A stretch of DNA of 64,000 nt from Aquabacterium sp. A3 (GTDB lineage Bacteria > Pseudomonadota > Gammaproteobacteria > Burkholderiales > Burkholderiaceae_C): the NCBI RefSeq assembly GCF_038069945.1, contig NZ_JBBPEV010000004.1, forward strand, positions 235,128 to 299,127, read 5' to 3'. Shown here piece by piece: positions 1-8,277 of this stretch. The notes under the pieces are model-generated. The model saw only the letters and a list, made by a program, of their open reading frames with translations, was not told the origin of the DNA and did no database searches. A program made the position numbers and the translations under genes. Numbering within the stretch: the first letter of the stretch is position 1; each line of letters opens with the position of its first letter.

Positions 1-395
1 AAAATGGCGTTGCGTGATTCGATGTAGTGCTTGCGTTTGGTGGCAATCTCGGCAAACAGGGCCTTGTCCTCATCGGACGCCTGGTTTTCCAGTTGCTTTT
101 GAAGCTCGCTGATCTGGGCGGACGTGGCCTTCATCAAGGGGTCGAAGTGTTGCTTGACGCCTTCGTGACCCTCTGATTTGGCGATGGCCAAGGTGCGCGC
201 CACGTTGACGCTGGTCAGGGCCTGCCATTGCTGGGCGGTGAAGGCGCGCTCGGTGGCGTCCATCACCAAATGACCAGTCCCGCGGGCCTGATTCAATTGC
301 AGCCACCCTACAGCCGCTATCAAGGCTGTGAGCGCCAGCACCACGCCAAAACCGAGGGCCAGCCGTGCTTTCAAGGTCAATTCGTTCAAACGCAT
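1..395 (-). CDS. Methyl-accepting chemotaxis protein, N-terminal part
   Basis: Reading from an ATG at 395 (minus) gives MRLNELTLKARLALGFG, then a hydrophobic segment (about residues 12-30), then a helical periplasmic region rich in Gln, Lys and Glu. This is the usual N-terminus of a transmembrane chemoreceptor with a four-helix-bundle ligand domain. The sequence AAAGGAAG just upstream is a good ribosome binding site. The frame stays open to base 1, so the second membrane segment, HAMP and signalling domains lie outside the window. The ligand cannot be told. Confidence 0.8.
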   Translation of the reverse strand, partial: MRLNELTLKARLALGFGVVLALTALIAAVGWLQLNQARGTGHLVMDATERAFTAQQWQALTSVNVARTLAIAKSEGHEGVKQHFDPLMKATSAQISELQKQLENQASDEDKALFAEIATKRKHYIESRNAI

Positions 396-554
396 CACGT
401 ACTTCCTTTGTCGGCACAGAAAACACGGGCCGATCGCGTACTTCGTGATCGGTTTTTCGGTGCGCGGACGCACAACTTGAGTGCGAGACAGCGTTCAGCA
501 CCGCTGGCATACTGAAAATCCATGCAGTTTTTGCAGATTTCGCAGGGTTTGCTC

Positions 555-1574
555 ATGTCCACCTTGAGTTCCATCCATCCAAGACAAGCCCTCTTTGGCG
601 CGGAGGCCCATGGCCATGCCTTGCCCGTGTGCGACCACTACGCCGGGGTTGAAGCCCGCATGCGCAAGAGCCTGGCGCTGCAGGCGGACATGGCGCGCGA
701 GTCTGGGCGAGCACTGTTTGACGTGACGCTGGACCTGGAGGATGGCGCGCCCGTGGGGGGCGAAGATGAGCAACTGGCGTTGATTTGTGAATTGCTGAAC
801 AGCGCGGCCAACGCCTGTGATCGGGTGGGGGTGAGGGTGCACGATCCCCGCCACCGCTTTTTTGAACAAGAGGTCGATACGCTGGTCAGGCACGCAGGCG
901 CGCGGCTGGCGTATTTGATGGTGCCCAAACTGGCGGACGCCGAATCTGCCCGTCTGGCCGTGGCCACCATCCGCGAGGCGCGGTTGCGCCATGGGGTGGA
1001 GCGGATCGTGCCGGTGCATGGACTGATCGAAACTCACCGCGCACTGCAACAGGTTCATGAGATTGCCGCCTTGCCAGGGATCGAGTCGCTGTCTTTCGGC
1101 CTGATGGACTTTGTGTCCGAGCACCGCGGCGCCATTCCGGCCAGTGCCATGAGCGTGACCGGCCAGTTCAGCCACCCCTTGGTGCTTCGGGCCAAGCTGG
1201 AAATCTCGGCGGCATGCCATGCGGCCGGCATCACGCCCTCACATTGTGTGGTCACCGAGTTCAAGGACCGTCGCGGCCTGGCGAAAGCGGCCGAGCGTGC
1301 CGCCTATGAGTTGGGCTACACCCGCATGTGGAGCATCCACCCCGACCAGATCCCCGTCATCATCAATGCCTTTGCCCCGGTGACGGTCGAGGTGGACGAC
1401 GCGGTGGCCATCCTGGATGCCGCACAGGCGGCCCACTGGGCACCGATCTCGCACAACGGCGTGCTGCACGACCGGGCCAGCTATCGGCATTACTGGCATG
1501 TGCTGGAGCGTGCCTGGCTGACCGGACAGCCCTTGCCCGCCGAGGTTCAGGCGGCGTTCTTTGCTCAGCCTTGA
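555..1574 (+). CDS. HpcH/HpaI aldolase / CitE-like lyase family protein
   Basis: About 339 residues of the CitE/malyl-CoA-lyase superfamily, which cleaves or forms C-C bonds next to (acyl-CoA) carboxylates using Mg2+. The early segment LPVCDHYAGVEARMRKSL and the acidic motif LDLEDGAPVGGE match the subgroup found in betaproteobacteria. VPVHGLIET and SFGLMDF are later core strands. I chose the ATG at 555 (MSTLSSIHPRQALFGAE) because family members begin at this point; an in-frame ATG at 522 would add 11 residues. It ends inside the convergent radical SAM gene (10-base overlap). It lies close to the propionate genes but on its own promoter. The substrate is not known; a methylcitrate- or malyl-type substrate is only an inference. 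Confidence 0.75.
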   Translation: MSTLSSIHPRQALFGAEAHGHALPVCDHYAGVEARMRKSLALQADMARESGRALFDVTLDLEDGAPVGGEDEQLALICELLNSAANACDRVGVRVHDPRHRFFEQEVDTLVRHAGARLAYLMVPKLADAESARLAVATIREARLRHGVERIVPVHGLIETHRALQQVHEIAALPGIESLSFGLMDFVSEHRGAIPASAMSVTGQFSHPLVLRAKLEISAACHAAGITPSHCVVTEFKDRRGLAKAAERAAYELGYTRMWSIHPDQIPVIINAFAPVTVEVDDAVAILDAAQAAHWAPISHNGVLHDRASYRHYWHVLERAWLTGQPLPAEVQAAFFAQP

Positions 1575-3475
1575 AGCAATGCCCGCTCGATCACGTCACG
1601 GCGCACGCTGGGGCGCGGCACCTTGATCGGGAACCAACTGCGCACGTCTTGCTCCAGGCCAATGCCGTGCATGTAGTTGTAGATGGCCTTTTTCAGGCCC
1701 CGGCCCAGGCGGTCGTGGTCGACCCCGGTGGGGTCGATGAAGCCGATGTCGTTCTTGGCAAAGCTCACTGGCGGCAACTCGATGAGCTGCACGCCATAAG
1801 CAGCGGGGTCTTTGCCCACGGGTGAATGCACGGTGCAGGCAAAACGGTGGAAGAAGCCGGAGTGGATGCAGCCGTTGGCAAAGAGCTGGCGCACATACTC
1901 CAGCGCGTCCACCGTGTCTTGCTCGGTTTGCGTGGGAAAGCCGTACATCAGGTAGGCGTGCACGAGGATACCGGCATCGGCAAAGGCCCGCGTGACCTTG
2001 GCGACCTGCTGCACCGACACCCCTTTTTTCATCAGTTGCAGCAGCCGATCGGAGGCGACCTCCAGGCCACCCGAGATGGCAATGCAGCCGCTGTCGGCCA
2101 GCAGCTCGCACAGTTCGGGCGTGAAGGATTTCTCGAACCGCACATTGCCCCACCAGGAGATGCCCACCTGGCGGCGGATGAGCTCTTCGGCCAGAGCGCG
2201 CAGCATCTTGGGCGGCGCAGCCTCGTCCACGAAGTGGAAGCCGGTCTGCCCCGTCTCGGCAACGATGGCCTGGATGCGGTCGACCAGCACCTCGGCCGTG
2301 GCCGTCTCGTAGCGCGAGATGTAATCCAGGCTGACGTCGCAAAAGCTGCACTTCTTCCAGTAGCAGCCGTGGGCCACGGTGAGCTTGTTCCAGCGCCCAT
2401 CCGACCACAGCCGGTTCATGGGGTTGAGCATGTCCAGCAGCGACAGGTACTGGTTCAACGGCAGGCCGTCCCAGGTGGGCGTGCCCCAGTCGGCAAAGGG
2501 CACGTCGGGCTCGGGCCAGTGGATGTAACGCACCTGCCCGGCGTCATCGCGCACGAAGGTGCGCACCAGACGCTCGCGCGAGCGTTGGCCCTGCAGGTGC
2601 TCCAGCAAGGCCAGCAGCGGGCGCTCGCCGGAATCCAGGCACACGAAGTCGACGTGATCGAACACGCGGGGCTCGCTCAGCTCGCGCAATTCGGTGTTGA
2701 CGTAGCCGCCGCCCAGCGCGATGCGCACCTGCGGATGGTGCTGGCGGATGGTCTGCGCGATGCGGAAGGCGGCATACACCGCCCCCGGGAAGGGCACCGA
2801 CAAAATGACCAGATCGGGCTGGTGACGCGCCATGGCTGCCAGCGTCAGCTCGGCCAGGGTGGTGTCGACCAGGTTGGGCGGCGCGGCCAGGGCCTGGGCC
2901 AAGGGCTCGAAGGTGGGCTGACTGATGGCCAGTGATTCGGCATAGCGCACGAACTCGAAGCGCTCATCAATGGCATCGCGCAGCACATCGGCGAGGTCGT
3001 TCAGGTAAAGCGTGGCCAGGTGGCGGGCGCGGTCTTGCAGGCCCAGGGCACCGAAGGCCCAGGACAGCGGGTCGCCGCCGTCGTCGTCCACGTACACATC
3101 CAGTGAGGCGAACCGGGGGCCTTCAGGCAGGTAGCGTCGCGTGTTGATGCGGTGCGCCAAAGTGGGGTCCCCCCCCTGCAGAAACGCAATGACCGGTCCG
3201 ATGGTGGCGCGGTAGGCATCGAACTGGGCCATGAAGCTGTGTACCGGCGGTGTGCTCCGGGCGGCGTCGGCCTGGGTGCTCACCACGTCGTGGATGGCCT
3301 GCAGGCCCTCGGTGCTCAGCAGGCGCAGCACGAGTTGCAGGGCCAGGTCTTCCTGCATGGCCGACACACCCCTCGACCGCAAAAAACCTGTCAGGTAGGC
3401 GGTGGATGGATAGGGGGTGTTGAGTTGCGTCATCGGGGGGATGAACGACAACACTTTCAATGGAGTGGCAGACAT
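1565..3475 (-). CDS. B12-binding-type radical SAM protein
   Basis: A protein of 636 residues. The N-terminal half resembles the Rossmann-like B12-binding region of COG1032 proteins (LVILSVPFPGAVYAAF, then IALGGGYVN). The radical SAM domain has the cluster motif GCYWKKCSFCDVSLDY with cysteines 371, 376 and 379. The spacing is CX4CX2C, not the canonical CX3CX2C. The later segments ISGGLEVASDRLLQLM and YLMYGFPTQTEQDT are typical of the SAM-binding barrel. The start at 3475 (MSATPLKVLSFIPPMTQLNTP) removes about 137 unlikely upstream residues, because the expected N-terminal strand begins here. The substrate is unknown. It converges on the lyase gene. Confidence 0.8.
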   Translation of the reverse strand: MSATPLKVLSFIPPMTQLNTPYPSTAYLTGFLRSRGVSAMQEDLALQLVLRLLSTEGLQAIHDVVSTQADAARSTPPVHSFMAQFDAYRATIGPVIAFLQGGDPTLAHRINTRRYLPEGPRFASLDVYVDDDGGDPLSWAFGALGLQDRARHLATLYLNDLADVLRDAIDERFEFVRYAESLAISQPTFEPLAQALAAPPNLVDTTLAELTLAAMARHQPDLVILSVPFPGAVYAAFRIAQTIRQHHPQVRIALGGGYVNTELRELSEPRVFDHVDFVCLDSGERPLLALLEHLQGQRSRERLVRTFVRDDAGQVRYIHWPEPDVPFADWGTPTWDGLPLNQYLSLLDMLNPMNRLWSDGRWNKLTVAHGCYWKKCSFCDVSLDYISRYETATAEVLVDRIQAIVAETGQTGFHFVDEAAPPKMLRALAEELIRRQVGISWWGNVRFEKSFTPELCELLADSGCIAISGGLEVASDRLLQLMKKGVSVQQVAKVTRAFADAGILVHAYLMYGFPTQTEQDTVDALEYVRQLFANGCIHSGFFHRFACTVHSPVGKDPAAYGVQLIELPPVSFAKNDIGFIDPTGVDHDRLGRGLKKAIYNYMHGIGLEQDVRSWFPIKVPRPSVRRDVIERALLQG

Positions 3476-3649
3476 GCGGGCAACGAGGACAACTGGCGCG
3501 CAGTGTAAGGCTGTCAGGCAGAGGCCGAAACCCTCGGGCGCCCCAGCATGGGGCGCAAGGCCCGGTGAAACGACACGCAAATGCCGATGTTCCCGGTATG
3601 CAGGCCCTTGGCATCTTGGCAAGATCATGGCGTGATCCCGGAGACCCCC

Positions 3650-4006
3650 ATGTCTGCACCACCTGCCGCCCTCCACCCCCCTCAGCATCCCTTGCGCCTG
3701 CGGGAACTGCTGTACCGCTACTGGTTCTTTGGGTGGCTGTTCAAGGATGTGAACCGCGCCAACCTGTTCGAGCGGGCCGCAGCCTGGCGGCACAACCAGC
3801 TTCAGGCCCGCTGGCTGCCGGTCTACCTGAAGCGCTGGGCGGTGTTGACGGTGCTGAGCTTTCTGGTGGGTGTGCTGCTGGAGCACGGGCTTCAGGCGCA
3901 GACCCTGTCAGCGGTGCTGTACATGCAGGCGGTGCTGGGCGTGACCTTCAATGCCGTGACCTCGGTCATCCTGTTGGGCCTGAAGGTGTTGCCGGGGCCG
4001 TTTTGA
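3650..4006 (+). CDS. Small conserved-type membrane protein, unknown function
   Basis: A protein of 118 residues that I do not recognise by function. The N-terminal 60 residues are soluble and basic/aromatic (LRLRELLYRYWFFGWLFKDV). Two membrane segments follow: about residues 65-85 (VLTVLSFLVGVLLEHGL) and 88-115 ([20 protein letters not shown]). The start at 3650 (MSAPPAALHPP) is preferred over an upstream in-frame ATG at 3581, which would add an untypical tail. The last 41 bases overlap the 3' end of convergent prpR. Confidence 0.6.
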   Translation: MSAPPAALHPPQHPLRLRELLYRYWFFGWLFKDVNRANLFERAAAWRHNQLQARWLPVYLKRWAVLTVLSFLVGVLLEHGLQAQTLSAVLYMQAVLGVTFNAVTSVILLGLKVLPGPF

Positions 4007-5942
4007 GCTTGCGCCACAGTGTGGTCCGGCTGATGCCCAACTGCCGCGCGGCCTGCTGGCGATCTCCCCCGCAAGCGGCCAGCACCTGGCGCAGATGGTC
4101 GACTTCTTGCGCCGTCTGAAGTTGTTGCAGCCCCTGCGGAGACGACTCACTCGGGCCATCGAATAATTCAGGGGCAATGAGACGCAGTCGTTCGGGCAAG
4201 GACTGCACACGAGGCGCTGCTCCCGGTTCGTCGCCAGCGTAGGCCAGCAGGCGCTCCAGCAGGTTTTCCAGCTCTCGCACATTGCCCGGCCAGTCGTAGC
4301 GTGTGGCAGCCTGCACCAAGGCCTGCAGCCAGGGGCGCGTGCGCGCCGGATCACTGCCCAGGCGATGGCACAGCCGGGCGTGCAGGGCCTCGGCCAGCAA
4401 GGGCACGTCGTCGCGCCGCTGCCTGAGGGATGGAACGTCCAGGCGCAAGATGTTGAGCCGGTAAAAGAGGTCCAGACGGAACAAGCCCTGCGCCACCTGC
4501 TCTCTCAGGTCGCGGTGGGTGGCTGCGATCACGCGCACGTTGACGGGGGTGGGCTCGGTGGCCCCCACGCGCAGCACCTCGCGCTCTTGCAACACGCGCA
4601 GCAGCCGGGCTTGCAGCGACAAGGGCATCTCACCGACCTCGTCAAGGAACAAGGTGCCCCGGTGCGCGGCCTCGAACAGGCCAATCTTGCCGCCCCGGCG
4701 CGCCCCGGTGAAGGCACCCTCTTCGTAACCGAACAGCTCGCTTTCCAGCAGGGTTTCGGTCAAGGCTGCGCAGTTCAAGGCCACAAAGGGCATCTCGCGG
4801 CGGTCGCTGGCAGCGTGGATGCCCTGCGCCACCAGCTCTTTGCCAGTGCCACTTTCGCCGATCAGCAAGACGGTGGCCGCACTGCGGGCCGCACTCAAGG
4901 CCATGCGACGCAACTGATCGATGGCGGGGCTGCGGCCCAGCAATTCCTCCAGCGCATGGCGGCGTGGGGCCGCGGGGGTCTTGGTGCGGGTTCGCAGATG
5001 CCGGTCTACCCGCTGAATGGAGATCGGATCCTGGCAGGTGAGCACCGCGCCGGTGAGCAGGCCCTGCTCGACGATGGGCAGGCGGTTGACGATCAAGGTC
5101 TTGCCCTTGACCCGCTCGATGCGCTCGACATCGGCCTCACCCAGGCGCAGGACGGTTTGCAGGCTGAGCTCGGGACAGACCTCGGTGAGTGTTCGGCCCA
5201 GCCACTCGTCGGGGCGCACCCCCACCCAGCGCGCCATGCTGGGGTTGACCGTCTGAATGCGCTCTTGCCGGTCCACGGCGATCACGCCATCGCTGAGTTG
5301 CCCCAGGATGGTGTTGAGGCGCTCGCGCTTGGCCTGCTCGATGCGTGCAGCCCGAGCCACCTCGACCGCATCGTGCAGCGCCTCGCGCACCGCATCCATC
5401 GAGTAGAGAAACACGCCTGTGAGGCCCATCTCGTCAGCCAGATCGGCCACCAGCCCCGGCCCCACCACCACCTCGATGCCCTGTTGCTGCAGGGCCCGCA
5501 GGCAGGCGCGGGCATCGTCTTCGGTGGTGTAGGTGCGCTGGGTCACGCCCAGGTCGAACAAGGTGTTGAAGGGGCTCAGGTCCAGCGGCGCGCCCTGCCA
5601 GGTGACCAGGCCCACGCGTGGCGAGCGCTGCCGCGCCGTGGCCAGGGCCTGCAGCACATCGAAGCCCCCCACCTTGACCAGCACCACCGGCAACTCCAGG
5701 TGTTGCCGCAGGTAGCCGCCGTTGGAGCCGGCGGCCACCACCACATCCACCGCCTGGATGGCCTGGCGCTGGCGCACCTGGGCCACCGCAGCGTCGAACC
5801 CGGCGTCCAGCACTTCCACCGTCGCGCGGTCGGCCAGTTCGGGCACCAGCGCCTGCAGCATCTGGTGAATGCGTTTGAAGCCGATGGCCACGATGCGCGG
5901 TCGGGCGTCTTCGGGCGTCAGAGACGAGCCAATCAGGGGCAT
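3966..5942 (-). CDS. prpR: Sigma-54-dependent propionate regulator PrpR
   Basis: A protein of 658 residues. An N-terminal PrpR sensory domain (about 1-190, [14 protein letters not shown]) binds the 2-methylcitrate signal in studied homologues. A PAS-like segment follows (about 215-310). The AAA+ domain has Walker A GESGTGKE near residue 360, the sigma-54 contact motif GAFTGAR near 407, and Walker [12 protein letters not shown] Fis-type helix-turn-helix ([19 protein letters not shown]) ends the protein. It is divergent from prpB with 233 bases between them, and that gap carries a matching -24/-12 promoter. The assignment to PrpR is firm from domain order plus context. Confidence 0.95.
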   Translation of the reverse strand: MPLIGSSLTPEDARPRIVAIGFKRIHQMLQALVPELADRATVEVLDAGFDAAVAQVRQRQAIQAVDVVVAAGSNGGYLRQHLELPVVLVKVGGFDVLQALATARQRSPRVGLVTWQGAPLDLSPFNTLFDLGVTQRTYTTEDDARACLRALQQQGIEVVVGPGLVADLADEMGLTGVFLYSMDAVREALHDAVEVARAARIEQAKRERLNTILGQLSDGVIAVDRQERIQTVNPSMARWVGVRPDEWLGRTLTEVCPELSLQTVLRLGEADVERIERVKGKTLIVNRLPIVEQGLLTGAVLTCQDPISIQRVDRHLRTRTKTPAAPRRHALEELLGRSPAIDQLRRMALSAARSAATVLLIGESGTGKELVAQGIHAASDRREMPFVALNCAALTETLLESELFGYEEGAFTGARRGGKIGLFEAAHRGTLFLDEVGEMPLSLQARLLRVLQEREVLRVGATEPTPVNVRVIAATHRDLREQVAQGLFRLDLFYRLNILRLDVPSLRQRRDDVPLLAEALHARLCHRLGSDPARTRPWLQALVQAATRYDWPGNVRELENLLERLLAYAGDEPGAAPRVQSLPERLRLIAPELFDGPSESSPQGLQQLQTAQEVDHLRQVLAACGGDRQQAARQLGISRTTLWRKLKTAPATPSGPTG

Positions 5943-5950
5943 GGGCGTTG

Positions 5951-6003
5951 CAATGGTTCAATCATTGTTTCACACCAGTGTATCAACGTTTCAATCATGA
6001 AAC
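5951..6003. promoter_or_regulatory. Candidate PrpR upstream activating sites (inverted repeats)
   Basis: Two inverted repeats lie beside the prpR start: CAATG-N7-CATTG at 5951-5967 and GTTTCA-ATCA-TGAAAC at 5988-6003. The half GTTTCA also occurs at 5967-5972, so the sites share a half-site on a 21-base step. They lie 110-160 bases upstream of the sigma-54 promoter, the normal place for an enhancer-binding activator. That PrpR binds them is inferred from position and symmetry. Confidence 0.55.
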
Positions 6004-6060
6004 ATCACCAAGACACCGACCCATCAGGATGAATGCAGAACCATCCAAAATACCCATAAC

Positions 6061-6073
6061 AATCAATCACTTG
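6061..6073 (+). promoter_or_regulatory. Putative IHF binding site
   Basis: AATCAATCACTTG matches the IHF consensus WATCAANNNNTTR at every defined position. It sits between the inverted repeats and the -24/-12 promoter, where a DNA bend would bring PrpR to RNA polymerase. The function is inferred from the match and its position. Confidence 0.6.
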
Positions 6074-6111
6074 CAAAACCATTTGTGCAAAATGATGTGC
6101 CTCTGGCACAC

Positions 6112-6126
6112 TGGCACACCCGTTGC
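6112..6126 (+). promoter_or_regulatory. Sigma-54 (-24/-12) promoter of the prpB operon
   Basis: TGGCAC-N5-TTGC at 6112-6126 is a perfect match to the RpoN core consensus, with GG and GC ten bases apart. It lies 50 bases before the prpB start codon and downstream of the putative activator and IHF sites. A second TGGCAC starts just before it at 6104 but has no TTGC at the right distance. Confidence 0.85.
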
Positions 6127-6175
6127 GTTGGGGTATGGCAGTTCCTTGGTGAAACCCTCCTACAGGAGACATGAC

Positions 6176-7060
6176 ATGGCCCTCTCATCCCCCGGTGCCC
6201 GCTTCCGCCAGGCGCTGCAGGAAGAATCCCCCCTGCAGGTCATTGGCGCGATCAACGCCAACCACGCCCTGCTGGCCCAACGCGCCGGCTTCAAAGCCAT
6301 TTACCTCTCGGGCGGCGGCGTGGCCGCTGGCTCGCTGGGTCTGCCTGACCTGGGCATCAACACGATGGAAGACGTGCTGATCGACACCCGGCGCATCACC
6401 GACGTGTGCGACCTGCCGCTGCTGGTCGACATCGACACCGGCTTCGGGCCGAGTGCCTTCAACATCGAGCGCACGGTCAAGAGCCTGATCAAGGCCGGCG
6501 CCGCCGCCTGTCACATCGAAGACCAGGTGGGCGCCAAGCGTTGCGGCCACCGCCCCGGCAAAGAGATCGTGACCACCGAAGAAATGGTGGACCGCGTGAA
6601 GGCTGCGGCCGACGCCAAGACGGACAAGGACTTCTTCTTGATTGCCCGCACGGATGCCATCCAGGTGCACGGCGTGGACGCCGCCATCGAACGAGCCATC
6701 AAGTGCGTGGAAGCCGGTGCCGACGGCATCTTCGCCGAGGCCGCCTACGACCTGGACACCTACAAGAAGTTCGTGGACGCCGTGAAGGTGCCCGTGCTGG
6801 CCAACATCACCGAGTTTGGCAAGACGCCGCTGTTCAGCGTGGAAGACCTGGCGCCCACGGGCGTGGGCATGGTGCTGTACCCCTTGAGCGCCTTCCGTGC
6901 CATGAACAAGGCCGCTGAGGCCGTGTACACCGCTGTGCGCCGTGATGGCCACCAGCGCAATGTGGTCGACATCATGCAGACGCGCGAAGAGCTGTACGAC
7001 CGCATCGGCTACCACGCCTTCGAGGGCAAGCTGGACGCCCTGTTTGCCGCCAAGAAGTAA
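6176..7060 (+). CDS. prpB: 2-methylisocitrate lyase
   Basis: A protein of 294 residues, the usual length for PrpB, which splits 2-methylisocitrate into pyruvate and succinate, the last step of the methylcitrate cycle. The PEP mutase/isocitrate lyase barrel shows [13 protein letters not shown] near the N-terminus, the metal-binding region DIDTGFG, and the signature KRCGH with the catalytic Cys. The ATG at 6176 follows AGGAG at 6164-6168. It is the first gene of the sigma-54-driven operon, with prpC 53 bases downstream. Confidence 0.96.
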   Translation: MALSSPGARFRQALQEESPLQVIGAINANHALLAQRAGFKAIYLSGGGVAAGSLGLPDLGINTMEDVLIDTRRITDVCDLPLLVDIDTGFGPSAFNIERTVKSLIKAGAAACHIEDQVGAKRCGHRPGKEIVTTEEMVDRVKAAADAKTDKDFFLIARTDAIQVHGVDAAIERAIKCVEAGADGIFAEAAYDLDTYKKFVDAVKVPVLANITEFGKTPLFSVEDLAPTGVGMVLYPLSAFRAMNKAAEAVYTAVRRDGHQRNVVDIMQTREELYDRIGYHAFEGKLDALFAAKK

Positions 7061-7113
7061 TTCATCCGCTAAGTCATTCATCCGTTGATCTACCTCATCT
7101 GGAGACACACCCC

Positions 7114-8277
7114 ATGAGCGCTACCCCTGAGACGACCACCCCCGGTTTCAAGCCCAAGAAGTCGGTCGCCCTGTCCGGCACCGCCGCCGGCAACACCGCC
7201 CTGTGCACCGTGGGCCGCACGGGCAATGACCTGGCCTACCGTGGCTACGACATCCTCGATGTGGCCACCACGTGCGAGTTTGAAGAAATCGCCCACCTGC
7301 TGGTGCACGGCAAGCTGCCCACCGTGGCCGAACTGGCGGGCTACAAGGCCAAGCTGAAGTCGCTGCGTGGCCTGCCCAACGCCGTGAAGGTGGCCCTGGA
7401 GCAACTGCCGCCGTCTGCCCACCCGATGGACGTGATGCGCACCGGCGTGTCGGTGCTGGGTTGCGTCAAGCCCGAGAAGGAAGACCACAACCACCCCGGC
7501 GCCCGCGACATCGCCGACAAGCTGATGGCCTCGCTGGGCTCGATGCTGCTGTACTGGTACCACTTTGCTTACAACGGCAAGCGCATCGAGGTGGAAACCG
7601 ATGATGATTCCATTGGCGGTCACTTCCTGCACCTGCTGCACGGCGAGAAGCCCCGTGACAGCTGGGTGCGCGCGATGCACACCTCGCTGATCCTGTACGC
7701 CGAGCACGAATTCAACGCTTCCACCTTCACCTCGCGCGTGGTGGCGGGCACGGGCTCGGACATGTACTCGGCCCTGTGCGGCGGCATCGGCGCCCTGCGC
7801 GGCCCCAAGCACGGCGGCGCCAACGAAGTGGCGTTTGAAATCCAGAAGCGCTACGACAACCCGGATGAGGCCGAGGCCGACATCCGCGCCCGCGTGGAGC
7901 GCAAGGAAGTGGTGATCGGCTTCGGCCACCCTGTGTACACCGTGAGCGATCCGCGCAACGTGGTCATCAAGAAGGTGGCCGAAGACCTGTCCAAGGAACA
8001 GGGCAACATGAAGATGTACAACATCGCCGAGCGCCTGGAATCGGTGATGTGGGACATCAAGAAGATGTTCCCCAACCTGGACTGGTTCAGCGCCGTGAGC
8101 TACCACATGATGGGCGTACCCACCGACATGTTCACGCCGCTGTTCGTGATCGCCCGCACCAGCGGCTGGTCGGCCCACGTGATCGAGCAGCGCATCGACG
8201 GCAAGATCATCCGCCCGAGCGCCAACTACACCGGCCCTGAAGACCAGGTCTTCGTGCCGCTGAAGGACCGCAAGTGA
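7114..8277 (+). CDS. prpC: 2-methylcitrate synthase
   Basis: A protein of 387 residues of the citrate synthase family, condensing propionyl-CoA with oxaloacetate. Key segments are RGYDILDVA near the N-terminus, GPKHGGANE and the citrate-synthase signature [13 protein letters not shown]. The length and the lack of the NADH-binding N-terminal domain fit PrpC and not GltA. The ATG at 7114 has GGAG upstream. Its TGA overlaps the acnD start by one base, so the two are probably translationally coupled. Confidence 0.95.
   Translation: MSATPETTTPGFKPKKSVALSGTAAGNTALCTVGRTGNDLAYRGYDILDVATTCEFEEIAHLLVHGKLPTVAELAGYKAKLKSLRGLPNAVKVALEQLPPSAHPMDVMRTGVSVLGCVKPEKEDHNHPGARDIADKLMASLGSMLLYWYHFAYNGKRIEVETDDDSIGGHFLHLLHGEKPRDSWVRAMHTSLILYAEHEFNASTFTSRVVAGTGSDMYSALCGGIGALRGPKHGGANEVAFEIQKRYDNPDEAEADIRARVERKEVVIGFGHPVYTVSDPRNVVIKKVAEDLSKEQGNMKMYNIAERLESVMWDIKKMFPNLDWFSAVSYHMMGVPTDMFTPLFVIARTSGWSAHVIEQRIDGKIIRPSANYTGPEDQVFVPLKDRK

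Noticed and set aside
430..452. CCGATC...GATCGG inverted repeat followed by TTTTTC as a terminator
   Set aside because: The stem is only six bases with an 11-base loop and is in the gap ahead of the lyase gene, where no plus-strand gene ends.
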